DNA from: Paracoccaceae bacterium
GTDB taxonomy: Bacteria; Pseudomonadota; Alphaproteobacteria; Rhodobacterales; Rhodobacteraceae
DNA length: 64,000 nt
Direction: 5' to 3'
NCBI GenBank assembly: GCA_027486345.1
Contig: JAIXPH010000003.1
Span: 36,495-100,494, forward strand
Under the pieces are notes generated by a model. It was not told the origin of the DNA. It saw only the letters and a list, made by a program, of their open reading frames with translations, and searched no databases. This document shows, piece by piece, positions 63,890 through 64,000 of this stretch. Made by a program: the position numbers and the translations under genes. Numbering within the stretch: position 1 is the first letter of the stretch; each line of letters begins with the position of its first letter.

Positions 63890-64000
63890 CCCCCCGAAAA
63901 TTGGACAGTGACGGAAGCTACGATCTAAAGTCTGCTGGTCTCCAAGAACGAGGAGAACAGACATGTCGAAACGCAGGAACCACGACGCGGCCTTCAAGGC
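63887..64000 (+). mobile_element. Left end of an IS3-family element (partial)
   Basis: The terminal sequence TACCCCCCGAAAATTGGACAG begins at about 63887 and is followed after about 75 bp by the first transposase frame. The end sequence and start of OrfA are of the IS3 family; the element runs off the window. It has inserted into the MBL-fold gene. Confidence 0.75.
63963..64000 (+). CDS. IS3-family transposase OrfA, N-terminus only
   Basis: ATG at 63963 with GAGGAG seven nt upstream; the visible residues MSKRRNHDAAFKA are the standard start of an IS3-family OrfA (helix-turn-helix protein). The rest is outside the window. Confidence 0.8.
   Translation, partial: MSKRRNHDAAFK

Overview
The window is a GC-rich, gene-dense stretch of an alphaproteobacterial chromosome, most likely family Rhodobacteraceae (order Rhodobacterales). 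The basis is the gene set: phosphatidylcholine synthase, an FeS-type CryB/PhrB photolyase, a class II AroA close to the Agrobacterium CP4 type, OhrR/Ohr, the series aroA, cmk, rpsA, ihfB, lapA, trpF, trpB in order, and many small hairpin repeats between genes. No rRNA, tRNA, CRISPR array or phage gene was found.

Layout. 1-3724: glycine-cleavage operon gcvT-gcvH-gcvP on the minus strand behind a tandem glycine riboswitch (gcvP runs off the left edge). 3828-9780: MATE exporter, gltX, DUF1801, a small zinc peptidase, a Tat-exported MBL-fold hydrolase, pfkB. 9784-12788: ynfA-ohrR divergent from ohr, then nadE. 12956-16900: an exported MORN-repeat protein, cryB and an SDR. 17029-18780: a putative leucine leader peptide and leuA. 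19998-26623: the elongasome operon mreB-mreC-mreD-mrdA-rodA plus a GhrA-like reductase. 26829-36345: priA, transaldolase, DUF484, xerC, pcs, an EamA exporter, DUF3253, ileS. 36496-42204: a large DUF2339 membrane protein, DUF2237, a group III truncated haemoglobin, and a three-gene unit of two exported PepSY-like proteins with acidic Ser/Gly/Asp tails plus a membrane LuxR regulator. 42229-53076: trpB, MFS, trpF, lapA, ihfB, rpsA and, after an inserted block of redox genes (SDR, nitroreductase/HxlR pair, SDR), cmk and aroA.

53224-64000 is accessory and partly broken: an MBL-fold hydrolase, a CDP-glycerol-transferase-like enzyme convergent with a polysaccharide pyruvyl transferase, a membrane LytTR regulator, and a 1009-residue open frame with an N-terminal SNY repeat domain and three RTX blocks. 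The 3' end of that frame runs antisense into the 5' fragment of a Bcr/CflA-type exporter whose own 3' end is missing. A TetR regulator is divergent from the exporter fragment. The window closes with an MBL-fold gene that carries a frameshift and is cut by the left end of an IS3-family element.

Besides genes, the window holds at least two families of dispersed intergenic repeats: five copies of a roughly 65-bp element and two inverted copies of a roughly 105-bp element. It also has several single or clustered hairpin terminators. The best candidates for something undescribed are the PepSY/PepSY/LuxR unit, the SNY-repeat RTX protein beside the membrane LytTR regulator, and the repeat families.
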